A stretch of DNA of 64,000 nucleotides from Eubacterium sp. ER2 (lineage in GTDB: Bacteria > Bacillota > Clostridia > Lachnospirales > Lachnospiraceae): assembly GCF_000765215.1 (NCBI RefSeq), contig NZ_JPJE01000006.1, positions 1-64,000 on the forward strand, given 5' to 3'. Within the stretch, counting starts at the first letter, position 1. Each line of letters opens with the position of its first letter. The translations under genes were made by a program, and so were the position numbers. This document shows, one piece after another, positions 31,581-41,186 of this stretch. Below the pieces are notes generated by a model. That model was not told the origin of the DNA. It did not search any database and saw nothing but the letters and a program-made list of their open reading frames with translations.

Positions 31581-32924
31581 ATGTTTCGGAAAATACTGAT
31601 TGCAAACAGAGGAGAGATCGCTGTGCGCATCATCCGGGCCTGCCGGGAGATGGGAATCCGCACCGTGGCAGTGTACTCCGAGGCAGACGAGGATGCCATG
31701 CATGTGAGACTGGCAGATGAGGCAGTCTGCATCGGTCCGGCGGCTCCGTCCGCCAGCTACCTGGATATGGACCGGCTCATCAGCACGGCCCTGGCCACAA
31801 AGGCGGAGGCCATCCATCCGGGATTTGGCTTTCTCTCCGAAAATGCAGATTTTGCAGAGAAATGTGCGAAGTTCGGCATTACATTTATCGGACCTTCCGG
31901 TGAGCTTATCGACAAGATGGGCAACAAATCCGAGGCAAAACATACCATGAAAGAGGCGGGGATCCCTGTGGTTCCGGGAACGGACAGCCCGGTGTACGAG
32001 GCGGAGGAAGCCCTGGAGGCGGCGGAGGTCATCGGCTTCCCCGTCATGATCAAAGCCTCTGCGGGAGGCGGCGGAAAAGGCATGCGCCTTGCCTGGAACA
32101 GCCAGGAGTTCCCGGGGCTCTTCCACGCGGCAAAGCAGGAGGCGGTGAACGCCTTCGGGGACGGCAGCATGTACCTGGAGCGTTATGTACAGTCTCCCAG
32201 ACACATCGAAGTCCAGATCATGGCCGACAAGTTCGGGAATGTAATCCATCTGGGCGAGAGGGACTGCTCGGTGCAGAGAAGGCACCAGAAAATGATAGAA
32301 GAGTCACCCTGTGCCTTTATCTCCCCGGAGACCCGGGAAAAGATCTGTGCCACAGCGGTGCAGGCGGCGAAGGCCGTGGGATACGAGAATGCGGGAACCA
32401 TCGAGTTCCTCCTGGACCAGTCCGGCGAGTTCTTCTTCATGGAGATGAACACCAGGATCCAGGTGGAGCACCCGGTCAGCGAGCTGGTCTCCGGTGTGGA
32501 TTTGATCCGGGAGCAGATCAGCGTAGCTGCCGGCCTTCCCCTAAGTGTGAAGCAGGAGGACATCTGCTTCAGGGGACACGCCCTTGAGTGCAGGATCAAT
32601 GCGGAGGACCCGTTGCATAATTTCATGCCCTGCCCGGGGACGGTGGAGAAGCTCTATCTCCCGGGCGGCAACGGAGTGCGGATGGATACAGCCATCTACC
32701 CGGGCTACACCATACCGCCCTACTATGATTCCATGATCGTCAAGATCATCGCCTATGACAGGGACAGGATGAGCGCCATCCGGAAGATGATCAGCGTCCT
32801 GGGCGAGTTCAGGATCAAGGGAGTGACTACAAATCTGGATTTCCTCTACGATGTGCTGAATCATCCGGATTTCCAGAGCGGCATGTTCAGTACAGACTTC
32901 ATAGAGAGACACTATGAGCTGTAG
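31581..32924 (+). CDS. accC: Biotin carboxylase
   Basis: The 447-residue enzyme uses ATP and bicarbonate to carboxylate biotin on the carrier protein. It shows the N-terminal FRKILIANRGEIAVRI, the ATP-grasp glycine loop (KASAGGGGKGMRLA), and the catalytic EMNTRIQVEHPVSE. Length is usual for AccC. It follows accB by 12 bases. The partner transferase is the question of the locus: pxpB/pxpC are the only carboxyltransferase-type proteins nearby. Confidence 0.93.
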   Translation: MFRKILIANRGEIAVRIIRACREMGIRTVAVYSEADEDAMHVRLADEAVCIGPAAPSASYLDMDRLISTALATKAEAIHPGFGFLSENADFAEKCAKFGITFIGPSGELIDKMGNKSEAKHTMKEAGIPVVPGTDSPVYEAEEALEAAEVIGFPVMIKASAGGGGKGMRLAWNSQEFPGLFHAAKQEAVNAFGDGSMYLERYVQSPRHIEVQIMADKFGNVIHLGERDCSVQRRHQKMIEESPCAFISPETREKICATAVQAAKAVGYENAGTIEFLLDQSGEFFFMEMNTRIQVEHPVSELVSGVDLIREQISVAAGLPLSVKQEDICFRGHALECRINAEDPLHNFMPCPGTVEKLYLPGGNGVRMDTAIYPGYTIPPYYDSMIVKIIAYDRDRMSAIRKMISVLGEFRIKGVTTNLDFLYDVLNHPDFQSGMFSTDFIERHYEL

Positions 32925-32999
32925 GATATAAAATCACTATCAACAAGATGCCGGCCGCCGGGCCGGCGCAGTATCAACACAAGAAAGGAAGAAGCGAAT

Positions 33000-33959
33000 A
33001 TGAAGATCGTAGTATTAGACGGTTACACACTGAACCCTGGAGATATTTCCTGGGAGGGAATGGAAGCTTTTGGCGAGGTGACGGTGTATGACCGCACAAA
33101 GGCTGAAGATGTAGTGGAGCGCATCGGGGATGCAGAGGTAGTCTACACAAACAAGACTCCTATCACAAAAGAGACAATGGACGCCTGCCCCGGCATGAAG
33201 TTCATTGGCGTTCTGGCAACAGGCTACAACATCGTGGATGTAGCTGCCGCAAAGGAGAAAGGGATCCCGGTATCCAACATTCCTACATACGGAACAGCCG
33301 CTGTTTCTCAGTTCGCCATCGCTCTTCTGCTGGAGCTGTGCCACCATATCGGCGAGCACTCTGACGCTGTAAAAGCAGGCGAGTGGACAAGCAATCCGGA
33401 CTGGTGCTTCTGGAAATATCCTCTTGTTGAGCTGGCTGGCAAGAACATGGGTATCATCGGCTTTGGCCGGATCGGACAGGATACAGGCAAGATCGCCCAG
33501 GCACTCGGAATGAAAGTCCTGGCATACGACGCGTTCAAGCGTCCGGAGCTGGAGAGCGACACATGCAAATATGTGGATCTGGACACGCTGCTGGCGCAGT
33601 CCGACGTAATCTCCCTGCACTGCCCGCTGTTCCCGGATACAGAAGGCATCATCAATAAAGACACCATCGCCAAAATGAAAGACGGCGTCATGATCATAAA
33701 CGACTCAAGAGGCCCCCTTATTGTAGAGCAGGATCTCAGAGACGCTCTTGACAGCGGCAAGGTGGCAGGAGCTGCCCTGGACGTTGTATCCACAGAGCCC
33801 ATCCAGATGGATAACCCGCTCCTTGGAGCAAAGAACGTGATCCTCACACCCCATATCGCATGGGCGCCGAAGGAGTCAAGGCAGAGGCTGATGGACATCG
33901 CGGTTGATAACCTGAAATGCTACGTGGACGGCAAACCGCAGAATGTCGTAAATGCATAA
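33000..33959 (+). CDS. D-2-hydroxyacid dehydrogenase
   Basis: The 319-residue protein is an NAD-dependent D-isomer-specific 2-hydroxyacid dehydrogenase. The Rossmann motif is GIIGFGRIGQ (near residue 150), the catalytic Arg lies in INDSRGPLI, Glu in DVVSTEP and His in LTPHIAW. Substrates of the family include glycerate, lactate and 2-hydroxyglutarate-type acids. AGGAAGAAG precedes the ATG. The gene sits between accC and pxpA, so it probably handles a 2-oxo acid in the same pathway, perhaps the product of the PLP enzyme. Confidence 0.88.
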   Translation: MKIVVLDGYTLNPGDISWEGMEAFGEVTVYDRTKAEDVVERIGDAEVVYTNKTPITKETMDACPGMKFIGVLATGYNIVDVAAAKEKGIPVSNIPTYGTAAVSQFAIALLLELCHHIGEHSDAVKAGEWTSNPDWCFWKYPLVELAGKNMGIIGFGRIGQDTGKIAQALGMKVLAYDAFKRPELESDTCKYVDLDTLLAQSDVISLHCPLFPDTEGIINKDTIAKMKDGVMIINDSRGPLIVEQDLRDALDSGKVAGAALDVVSTEPIQMDNPLLGAKNVILTPHIAWAPKESRQRLMDIAVDNLKCYVDGKPQNVVNA

Positions 33960-34017
33960 ATATTTTAAAGAGGGATGCAAAACACAGCAAAAACAAAAAG
34001 AAAGGGTGGAAAAGACT

Positions 34018-34773
34018 ATGTATCAGGTGGATTTGAACAGTGACATGGGTGAAAGCTTCGGCGCCTATAAGCTGGGCGGCGATGAGGAGATCATCAAGTA
34101 TGTGACAACGGCAAACGTAGCCTGCGGATGGCATGCGGGAGATCCCATGGTAATGGACAAGACAGTCCGCATGGCAAAGGAGAGGGGCGTCATGGTAGGC
34201 GCGCACCCGGGATATCCGGATCTGATGGGCTTCGGACGCCGCAAAATGGTTCTGGCTCCTGCAGAGATCAAGAACTATGTGAAATATCAGATCGGAGCAC
34301 TCTCCGCTTTCACACAGAGCTACGGTATGAAACTGCAGCATGTGGCTCCCCACGGCTCTATGGGCAACCAGTGCCAGTATGATGAGGAAGTTTCCACAGC
34401 GATTGTGGACGCCATCTGCGAGGTGGACAAGGACCTCATCGTCTACTACTGCGCAGGCGCTGTCTTAGGACAGATCGCTGAGAGCAGAGGCCTTCGCACG
34501 GCTTCCGAGATCTTCGCAGACCGTGCATACATGGATGATCTTTCTCTCGTTCCGAGAAAGATGGAGGGTTCCATGATCACAGACGAGAACATTGCCATTG
34601 AGAGATGCGTACGCATGATCAAAGAAGGCAAGGTAACATCCATCAACGGAAAAGAACTGGACATCAAGGGCGACACACTCTGTGTACACGGCGACGGGCC
34701 CAAGGCGCTTGCCTTCGTTCAGAAGATCCGTGAAAGATTTACACAAGAGGGGATTGAGATCAAACATCTGTAG
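34018..34773 (+). CDS. pxpA: 5-oxoprolinase subunit A (PxpA, LamB/YcsF)
   Basis: The 251-residue protein has the LamB/YcsF signature DLNSDMGESFGAY and ANVACGWHAGDP, with PHGSMGNQ and GAHPGYPDL. PxpA is the hydrolase-like partner of PxpBC. AAAGGGTGG precedes ATG 34018; the ORF is open upstream to 33952, inside the previous gene, but without a ribosome binding site. Being separated from pxpBC by accB, accC and the dehydrogenase shows that all five belong to one pathway. Confidence 0.9.
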   Translation: MYQVDLNSDMGESFGAYKLGGDEEIIKYVTTANVACGWHAGDPMVMDKTVRMAKERGVMVGAHPGYPDLMGFGRRKMVLAPAEIKNYVKYQIGALSAFTQSYGMKLQHVAPHGSMGNQCQYDEEVSTAIVDAICEVDKDLIVYYCAGAVLGQIAESRGLRTASEIFADRAYMDDLSLVPRKMEGSMITDENIAIERCVRMIKEGKVTSINGKELDIKGDTLCVHGDGPKALAFVQKIRERFTQEGIEIKHL

Positions 34774-34802
34774 AAGATGCAAAGTAAAGGAGTGAAGAAA
34801 AT

Positions 34803-36152
34803 ATGAGTAACACACAGAAGAAACAAATGTCTGTTGTCAAGAAGATGATCATTGCTTTGGTGGGCGGACTTGCAGTCGGACTTATCTTTATGTTTATCCG
34901 CAGCTCCATGCTGGAATCCGGAAATGAAGGTACATGGGACATCATCAATAAGATCCTCTTCCAGGATATCACAGCTGCTGACGGAACTGCGGCGCTGGGT
35001 CTTTTCTACATCATCGGACAGCTCTTTATGAGGGGTCTGCAGGCAGCCATCGTACCATTAGTACTTGTTTCCCTGAGCCTTGCCATGTGCAGTATCTCCA
35101 GCTCCACCAAGCTGGGAAGGATTGCAGGACGCACGGTGCTCGGCTTCGTCTGCTTCTACGTTGTGGGCGCTTTCTTCGGAGGCCTTGTGGCATATGCCAT
35201 GAAGAGCGCGGGCCTCTTCAATGTAGAGCTGCCAGCTGAGGCGGTCACAGAGGCGGCCACCATCGACCAGTTCAACCCGCTGGCTACTATCGTGACAGCG
35301 GTCCCCTCCAATATTACAGAGGTATTCAGCAGCAACAACAGCATCCTGGCAGTCGTTGTGGTAGCTATCGTCATCGGCTTGTGTCTGCAGGCGCTGGGCG
35401 AGAAGGGCGAGCCTCTGAAGAAGGTGTTTGAGAGCGTCAGCGAAGTGGTCAACATGTATCTGACCTTCCTCATCAACAAGGTAGGCCCTGTTGCCATCTT
35501 CTGCCTCGTATCCCGCACCTTCGCCATCTACGGCGCTGAGTACCTGGCGCCGGCGGCAGCCTACATTGTGGGAGCTATGCTTACCCTGTTCGTGCTCGTG
35601 GTAACCCTGTACCCAATCGGTATCTGGCTCACCACAAGGCTGAATCCATTCAAGTTCTTAAAGAAGATCGCGAAAGTCGGTGTGTTTGGATTCTCCGTAA
35701 ACTCATCCGCAGCCACACTGCCTCTGAACACCAGAACATGTCTGGACGAGCTGGGCTGCAGCGAGGAGATCACAAGCTTTGTGCTCCCCACAGGTATGAC
35801 CATCAACATGAACGGTACCACAGTCATGCACATGTTCGCTGTTACTTTCATCGCCACCAGCTCGGGCATCGACGTGACACCGGCAAACCTGATCGTCATC
35901 GCATTCCTCTCCATCTGCGCGGCCATGGGCTGCCCGGCTATCCCGATCGCAGGAACAACCCTGATCGTGACCATCCTCTCCGGTATGGGCTGGACCTCCG
36001 ATCTGTGCATGATCGCTTACGCACTGGTCGTAGCTATCAACCGTCCTGTTGAGATGGCGCTCCTGCCTCTGAACGTTATCGGCGACGCGGCTACAAACGT
36101 CATCGTAAACGCCAAGGAAAAAGAGATCAACCTGGACGTATATAACAGCTAA
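34803..36152 (+). CDS. Dicarboxylate/amino acid:cation symporter (DAACS)
   Basis: The 449-residue membrane protein has eight main spans and the two re-entrant loops of the GltP/DctA family: a serine-rich loop (SVNSSAATLP) and the cation-binding TGMTINMNGTTVMH. It takes up glutamate, C4-dicarboxylates or a related acid with H+ or Na+. As last gene of the pxp operon it probably imports 5-oxoproline or a glutamate-like compound. AAAGGAG precedes the ATG; a strong terminator follows. Confidence 0.9.
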   Translation: MSNTQKKQMSVVKKMIIALVGGLAVGLIFMFIRSSMLESGNEGTWDIINKILFQDITAADGTAALGLFYIIGQLFMRGLQAAIVPLVLVSLSLAMCSISSSTKLGRIAGRTVLGFVCFYVVGAFFGGLVAYAMKSAGLFNVELPAEAVTEAATIDQFNPLATIVTAVPSNITEVFSSNNSILAVVVVAIVIGLCLQALGEKGEPLKKVFESVSEVVNMYLTFLINKVGPVAIFCLVSRTFAIYGAEYLAPAAAYIVGAMLTLFVLVVTLYPIGIWLTTRLNPFKFLKKIAKVGVFGFSVNSSAATLPLNTRTCLDELGCSEEITSFVLPTGMTINMNGTTVMHMFAVTFIATSSGIDVTPANLIVIAFLSICAAMGCPAIPIAGTTLIVTILSGMGWTSDLCMIAYALVVAINRPVEMALLPLNVIGDAATNVIVNAKEKEINLDVYNS

Positions 36153-36202
36153 AGCAACTGTATAAGTATAATCTTATTATGAGAATATAACAGGATTGCG
36201 GC

Positions 36203-36248
36203 AAGCTGGTTCTTTCCTATGGGTATAGGAAGGAACCAGCTTGTTTTT
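36203..36248 (+). terminator. Terminator of the pxp operon
   Basis: AAGCTGGTTC (36203-36212) pairs with GAACCAGCTT (36233-36242) with an inner TCCTAT/ATAGGA stem, followed by GTTTTTG. Confidence 0.9.
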
Positions 36249-36312
36249 GTCTCTGTCTTCATTTTATATTGTCTATAGATGATCCGGATATAAAAAAGTA
36301 AGGAGAGATGTA

Positions 36313-36810
36313 ATGATGGAAAATGGGAAACAATTATTTAAGAGGAATACAATTTTTTTCTTGAACGATAAAGAAGAGTATTCGTATGAAGAAATCCTGG
36401 AGTTTATAGGAGAGAGCCTGACTGCTCTGGGCTATGCAAAAGAAAGCTTTGCCAAGGCGCTGAAAGACAGAGAACGGGTATTTCCGACAGGCCTGCAGAT
36501 GCAGCCTTATGGAATTGCTATTCCCCATGCGGATCAGGGGCATGTGTATAAACCCTGTGTAGGGGTGGTGCGGCTGAAAGGGGGGGCCGTATTTAGGGAT
36601 ATGGTAGAGCCGGACAGAGAAGTGAGAGCAAAGATTATATTTTGCATTGCTATAGCAGGCGAGGAAAAGCAGACGGATGTATTGCAGGATATTATGAGGA
36701 TAGCCAGTGATGAGTCCCTTATGAGCTGTATAGTGGATGCAGACAGCGAAGAGGAAATCTATGAATTGCTTACTGAGGGAGGGAAAGGTACAAAAAGATC
36801 AGATACATAA
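36313..36810 (+). CDS. PTS EIIA, fructose/galactitol type
   Basis: The 165-residue protein has the PTS_EIIA_2 fold; His72 in GIAIPHAD is the phosphorylation site. It accepts phosphate from HPr and passes it to EIIB (39562). AGGAGAG precedes the ATG. It is the first gene of an AT-richer block; its end overlaps the open frame of the regulator gene that follows, whose own start is 32 bases downstream. Confidence 0.88.
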   Translation: MMENGKQLFKRNTIFFLNDKEEYSYEEILEFIGESLTALGYAKESFAKALKDRERVFPTGLQMQPYGIAIPHADQGHVYKPCVGVVRLKGGAVFRDMVEPDREVRAKIIFCIAIAGEEKQTDVLQDIMRIASDESLMSCIVDADSEEEIYELLTEGGKGTKRSDT

Positions 36811-36841
36811 TGCAGACATAAGGAAGGAGGACGAGAACGGG

Positions 36842-38809
36842 ATGTACCTGATTGAACGACAGAAAAAGATACTGACACTTCTCCTGACATCAAAGGAATG
36901 GATTACAGGAGCGGAAATTGCAAGAAGGCTTGGTATAACAGACCGGACAGTGAGGAAGGACATAAGGGATATTAATGAAGAGTTAAAGAAATATCCCAAT
37001 TGTTATATAGAGTCTATCAGAGGAACGGGGTATCTCCTGAGAACGGCAGACAGGGATGCGCTTTTTAATCGTATGGAAGGGGGCAGTAGCAGCGAGACGC
37101 CCAGAGCAAGGATTGCACATCTTGCACTGGAAATCCTTGAATCGGAAGATCCGATTTCACTGGAGGATTTGGAGGATGAATTTTTCATTAGCCGCACGAC
37201 ACTGGAGGCAGCTATCCGCCAGATTAATGATACATCCACGGCAAAAGGTGTGGGAGCAGTTATACGACATAGAAAAAATGCAGTTCAGGCTGAATGTACA
37301 GAGAGGGAAAAGCGGGAACTGATGCGCTCTTTTCTCTTTATTACAAAAGAAGATATGGGCCGCAAAATGCAGGATGAATATGGATTTCTGAACGCAGGCG
37401 ATATACGCAGGATCATGGGAAAGGTGAGAGGGGTGCTTGTGAAGCATAAACTGAAAGTCACGGACCGGGATATGACAGAGATTGTTTTGTGGCTTTATAT
37501 ACAGAAGCAGCGCCTTTTGTCCGGAGAAGTGCTGCGGGAACAAGAAGGAGCGGGAAGAGAAGAAAAGACTATTCCGGAGACCATACGCATTTTGTCTGAG
37601 GAAATGACAAAGAGTATGCAGGAGGGTACAGAACTTTTGTATCCAAAAGAGGAGATTGTGGAATTTGCGGAGTATCTGGGGAATATCCGCCTGATGAAAG
37701 AGGAGCGCTTTACGAAGAAAGAGATTATGAACATGGTGGAACCGTGTTATATCGTTATCGTGGAGGAGCTCCTTAATGATATCAAAAGTCGTTTTATGAT
37801 CGATTTTACCCAGGACGAGGCCCTCTTTGCGGATCTTGTCATGCATATTCGTTTTTCAATCAGAACCAGTGGCGGTACAGTTAGTCAGGAGGCCTCTCTT
37901 CTGGATACAATCAAGGACAGGTATCCATTTGTCTTTGAGCTGTCTACTTACATTTTCGGAAGGATATGGGACGTCCTGGGGATAGAGATGGATGAAGTGC
38001 AGCTCGGCTATGTGGCGGCACATTTGGGAGCTGCTTTAGAACGGCTGGAGAATACAGATACGGGAAGCGATTTTAAGATTGCTGTATGCAGCAATATGAG
38101 TATGGGGATCGTGAGGCTTTTGATGGCAAAGCTACATTCGGTTTACAGGGGGCAGATCAGCATTGCAGGTCCCTATCCGCTTTATGAAATGGAAGATATG
38201 ATGAAGGGGCAGCCGGGGCTGATCCTTACTACAAATTTATACGGGGTGTTCGATGAGCTCCCCGTACCTGTCATTCCCATTTCTCCTATGCTGGAGTCGG
38301 CGGATATACAGGCCATTAATGAAAAGATAAAATCACTAAAACAAAAGACAGTTGTGCTGAGTCTGGAACAGGGGATCGAACAGTATTTTGAGAGAGAACT
38401 GTTTTTTCCAGGGATGGAGATGGAGTCTCGGGAGGAAGTGCTGGAGTTTTTATCGTCAAAGATTGTTGAGAAAGGGTATGCTCCTACAAATCTGCTGGAA
38501 GATATTATGGAGAGGGAGCGAATCGCTCCCACCACATTTTCAAATTATATGGCTATGCCCCATCCGATCCATATGTGTGCATACAAGACGGTGATTGCTG
38601 TGGCTACTCTGAAAAAAGGAGTAGTATGGGGGAAGCAGAAGCAGGTCGTAAGACTGGTCTTTCTTCTTATCGTGCGCAGCAAAGATATGAAATATATCAG
38701 TGGTTTTTTTGACATTACAGCAAAGCTTGTGACGCGGAAAAAGAAGGTGCAGACGCTTCTGGAGACGGAAGATTTTGAAAAATTTATAGGTGAGCTTGTT
38801 CCTATGTGA
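36842..38809 (+). CDS. PRD-containing transcriptional regulator (MtlR/LicR type)
   Basis: The 655-residue protein starts with an HTH_11 domain (EWITGAEIARRLGITDRTVRKDI), followed by a second helix-turn-helix/Mga-like part (about 75-170), two PRDs (about 180-280 and 290-400, with EIVLWLYI and DLVMHIRFS), an EIIB-like domain (about 410-500) and a C-terminal EIIA-like domain with its His in AMPHPIH. Such activators are switched by PTS phosphorylation. It should control the surrounding PTS operon. GGAGG precedes ATG 36842; the frame is open back to 36737. Confidence 0.88.
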   Translation: MYLIERQKKILTLLLTSKEWITGAEIARRLGITDRTVRKDIRDINEELKKYPNCYIESIRGTGYLLRTADRDALFNRMEGGSSSETPRARIAHLALEILESEDPISLEDLEDEFFISRTTLEAAIRQINDTSTAKGVGAVIRHRKNAVQAECTEREKRELMRSFLFITKEDMGRKMQDEYGFLNAGDIRRIMGKVRGVLVKHKLKVTDRDMTEIVLWLYIQKQRLLSGEVLREQEGAGREEKTIPETIRILSEEMTKSMQEGTELLYPKEEIVEFAEYLGNIRLMKEERFTKKEIMNMVEPCYIVIVEELLNDIKSRFMIDFTQDEALFADLVMHIRFSIRTSGGTVSQEASLLDTIKDRYPFVFELSTYIFGRIWDVLGIEMDEVQLGYVAAHLGAALERLENTDTGSDFKIAVCSNMSMGIVRLLMAKLHSVYRGQISIAGPYPLYEMEDMMKGQPGLILTTNLYGVFDELPVPVIPISPMLESADIQAINEKIKSLKQKTVVLSLEQGIEQYFERELFFPGMEMESREEVLEFLSSKIVEKGYAPTNLLEDIMERERIAPTTFSNYMAMPHPIHMCAYKTVIAVATLKKGVVWGKQKQVVRLVFLLIVRSKDMKYISGFFDITAKLVTRKKKVQTLLETEDFEKFIGELVPM

Positions 38810-38817
38810 TGCGGAAG

Positions 38818-38845
38818 TTGACAGTTTTTAATCTGAAAATATAGC
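38818..38845 (+). promoter_or_regulatory. Possible promoter of the aldolase-PTS operon
   Basis: TTGACA (38818-38823) and TATAGC (38840-38845) are 16 bases apart, in the short gap after the regulator stop. A TATAAT at 38849-38854 is too far from this -35 but may contribute. Confidence 0.4.
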
Positions 38846-38901
38846 GTGTATAATCGAATTATAGAAAAACAAGAACAAAAAAACGATAGGAGGAAACAAC
38901 A

Positions 38902-39543
38902 ATGAAGTATCAGGAGACAAGAGAAAAAGTTTTAGAAATTGCGGTAAAATGTCTGGAAAAAGGATTGATTCATGGAACGGCAGGGAATGTGTCCATGAGA
39001 GTACCGGGCGAGGATGTGGCGATCATTACACCGACAAGAATACCATACGATCAGTTGAAGCCAGAGCAACTTCCGGCGGTAAGCTTGACAGGTGAGCTGC
39101 TGGATGGAGAGTTTAAGCCCTCCTCAGAAACTCCGATGCATACAGCTGTGTACAGAGCCAGGAAAAATCTGAATGGCATTGTCCATACACACTCTATGTA
39201 TGCAACTGTATTTTCTATCCTGGAACAGGAGATTCCGCCGATGATGCCGCCGTCAACTCCTTACGCTCCAGTGCCTGTAGCACCCTTTCATCTTCCGGGG
39301 TCCGAAGAGCTGGCGCAGGCTGCAGTAGAGGCTCTGGGAGAGGAAAAGATGGTATGTACTCTGCAGAACCATGGACTACTGGCTGCCTGCCCAACGCTGG
39401 ACAGAGCTTTCTCGGCTGCGGAATACATAGAGGAGTGCGCACAGCTTGCTTACCTTACACTGATGGCAGGTAAGATGACGCCGATTCCGGCCAAGGATGT
39501 TGAGACACTGAAAGACAGAATGCTTAAGGGCATTGCAGTATAA
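38902..39543 (+). CDS. Class II aldolase/adducin family protein
   Basis: The 213-residue protein belongs to the fuculose-1-phosphate aldolase/ribulose-5-phosphate 4-epimerase family: GTAGNVSMR (phosphate binding), SSETPMH with the catalytic Glu77, zinc ligands His95 and His97 (VHTHS) and a third His in LQNHGLLA. It cleaves or epimerises a ketose 1- or 5-phosphate; the substrate is unknown. AGGAGG precedes the ATG. Confidence 0.85.
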   Translation: MKYQETREKVLEIAVKCLEKGLIHGTAGNVSMRVPGEDVAIITPTRIPYDQLKPEQLPAVSLTGELLDGEFKPSSETPMHTAVYRARKNLNGIVHTHSMYATVFSILEQEIPPMMPPSTPYAPVPVAPFHLPGSEELAQAAVEALGEEKMVCTLQNHGLLAACPTLDRAFSAAEYIEECAQLAYLTLMAGKMTPIPAKDVETLKDRMLKGIAV

Positions 39544-39561
39544 GGAAAGGGGGAGAAGAAT

Positions 39562-39876
39562 ATGGCAGAAATGTATCGTGTGTTGGCAGTCTGTGGAGCG
39601 GGACTGGCTACTTCTACCCATGTTGCAAAGACCCTACAGAACGGACTGGAGCAAAGAGGAATTGAGACGCAGATACGCACCTGCAGCGTTGCAGAGTCAA
39701 ATGGTGTTATGTTTCAGTATAAACCTCACGTGATTCTAGCTACTGTGTCTGTAAATTCTATACAGCCTCCGGAAGGGACACCTGTTTATTCTGGAGTACC
39801 ACTGCTGACAGGTGTCGGTTCGGCCAAGGTGCTGGATGAAATAGCAGCCTATCTGACCGAACTGGATAAGAAGTAG
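39562..39876 (+). CDS. gatB: PTS EIIB, galactitol type
   Basis: The 104-residue protein has the GatB-type phosphocysteine loop VCGAGLATST with Cys11. It receives phosphate from the EIIA at 36313 and donates it to the sugar bound by the EIIC that follows. AAAGGGGGAG precedes the ATG. Confidence 0.9.
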   Translation: MAEMYRVLAVCGAGLATSTHVAKTLQNGLEQRGIETQIRTCSVAESNGVMFQYKPHVILATVSVNSIQPPEGTPVYSGVPLLTGVGSAKVLDEIAAYLTELDKK

Positions 39877-39890
39877 AGGAGGACAAAGAT

Positions 39891-41159
39891 ATGACGATTG
39901 TATTGGATGTCCTTAACAAGGTAGTGGATCTTGGAGCTTTTGTAATGATGCCGGTCATTCTCTTTGTCATGGGAATGATATTCCGGATGAAACCGAGCGA
40001 TGCACTGAGAGCAGGTATCACCGTAGGAATTGGATTTAAAGGTATATCCCTTGCCGCCGGGCTGATTACTGAAACGATGACGCCTCTGATTACCCAACTT
40101 CAGGAGCAGTGGGGACTTTCGTTAGACGCTGTGGATCTTGGTGTGCCTGTCGTATCTACGATGTCGTTTAGCGATGGCAGGTTCGTTCTTATGATGTTTG
40201 GAGGCGTGCTTTTAGTTAATGCAGTGATGCTTCTTTTGAATTTGACGAAGACGCTTAATGTAGATATATGGAACTTCTGGCATTATCTTTTCATAGGGAG
40301 TCTGGCGACGATCATATCAGGAAATATCCTGATTGGACTGTTGGTTGGTGTTGTGTATTCAGCTATCAACCTTTTGCTCGCAGACCGTAATCAGGAGCTG
40401 ATCTGTGAGGTGTGCGGGGAGCAGTACAGAGGTCTTTCCTTCTGTACTATGGCTTTCCCGGTTCTGCTCCCAATCGGCAGGGCAATAGACTGGGTTATTG
40501 ACAAGATACCGGGTGTGAGGAAGATAGATTTCAATTTAAAGAAAGTTCCCAAGAAAGCGGCATTTTTTACAGAGCCGATCATGATAGGCTTTATAATCGG
40601 AGCAATCCTGGCGCTTCTTGCAAGCTATAGCTGGGACCAGTGCCTGAATGTAGGAATGACGATGGCAGCGGCCATGTTCCTTCTTCCAAGGATGATTTCT
40701 ATCCTGATGGAGGGGCTGTCTCCTATCGCAACTGCTACAAGAGAATTTATGGCTACCCGCTTCCCCAACAAGGAGTTCCGCATTGGCATGGATTTTGCCC
40801 TGCTTGTAGGTGATACAGATATGATTACACTGGGAATGATATTTGTGCCTATTTCGCTGCTGCTTGCAGTAATACTGCCGGGAAACAGGGTCCTTCCTCT
40901 GGTGGGACTGACCAACTTGTCCTATATGATGATGGCTCCGGTTATTGCATCTAAAAGAAATATGTTCCGGGGACTGCTCATAGGCATTGTGATGGTCGTA
41001 CTTGTGTTCTACATGGCATCCGCCATGTGTCCGCTCATTACAGAACTCGGAATACAGACAGGACTGGTGGAAGCGGGAGGCAACTATACGTTGTTTAATA
41101 CAGGTGAGCATGTAGGATTTGTGCTGCTTCAGATACTGAAAATCTTCTTCCCGTCTTAA
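39891..41159 (+). CDS. gatC: PTS EIIC, galactitol type
   Basis: The 422-residue membrane permease resembles GatC (N-terminal DVLNKVVDLGAFVMMPVI split by the first span, then GITVGIGFKGI, EQWGLSLDAVDLG). About ten hydrophobic segments are present. Members import galactitol, arabitol or similar polyols. The true substrate is not deducible, since the two aldolases of the operon fit neither the galactitol nor the arabitol route exactly. Confidence 0.9.
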   Translation: MTIVLDVLNKVVDLGAFVMMPVILFVMGMIFRMKPSDALRAGITVGIGFKGISLAAGLITETMTPLITQLQEQWGLSLDAVDLGVPVVSTMSFSDGRFVLMMFGGVLLVNAVMLLLNLTKTLNVDIWNFWHYLFIGSLATIISGNILIGLLVGVVYSAINLLLADRNQELICEVCGEQYRGLSFCTMAFPVLLPIGRAIDWVIDKIPGVRKIDFNLKKVPKKAAFFTEPIMIGFIIGAILALLASYSWDQCLNVGMTMAAAMFLLPRMISILMEGLSPIATATREFMATRFPNKEFRIGMDFALLVGDTDMITLGMIFVPISLLLAVILPGNRVLPLVGLTNLSYMMMAPVIASKRNMFRGLLIGIVMVVLVFYMASAMCPLITELGIQTGLVEAGGNYTLFNTGEHVGFVLLQILKIFFPS

Positions 41160-41186
41160 AAAGACGAGGGTAGTAGGAGGAAAAAC

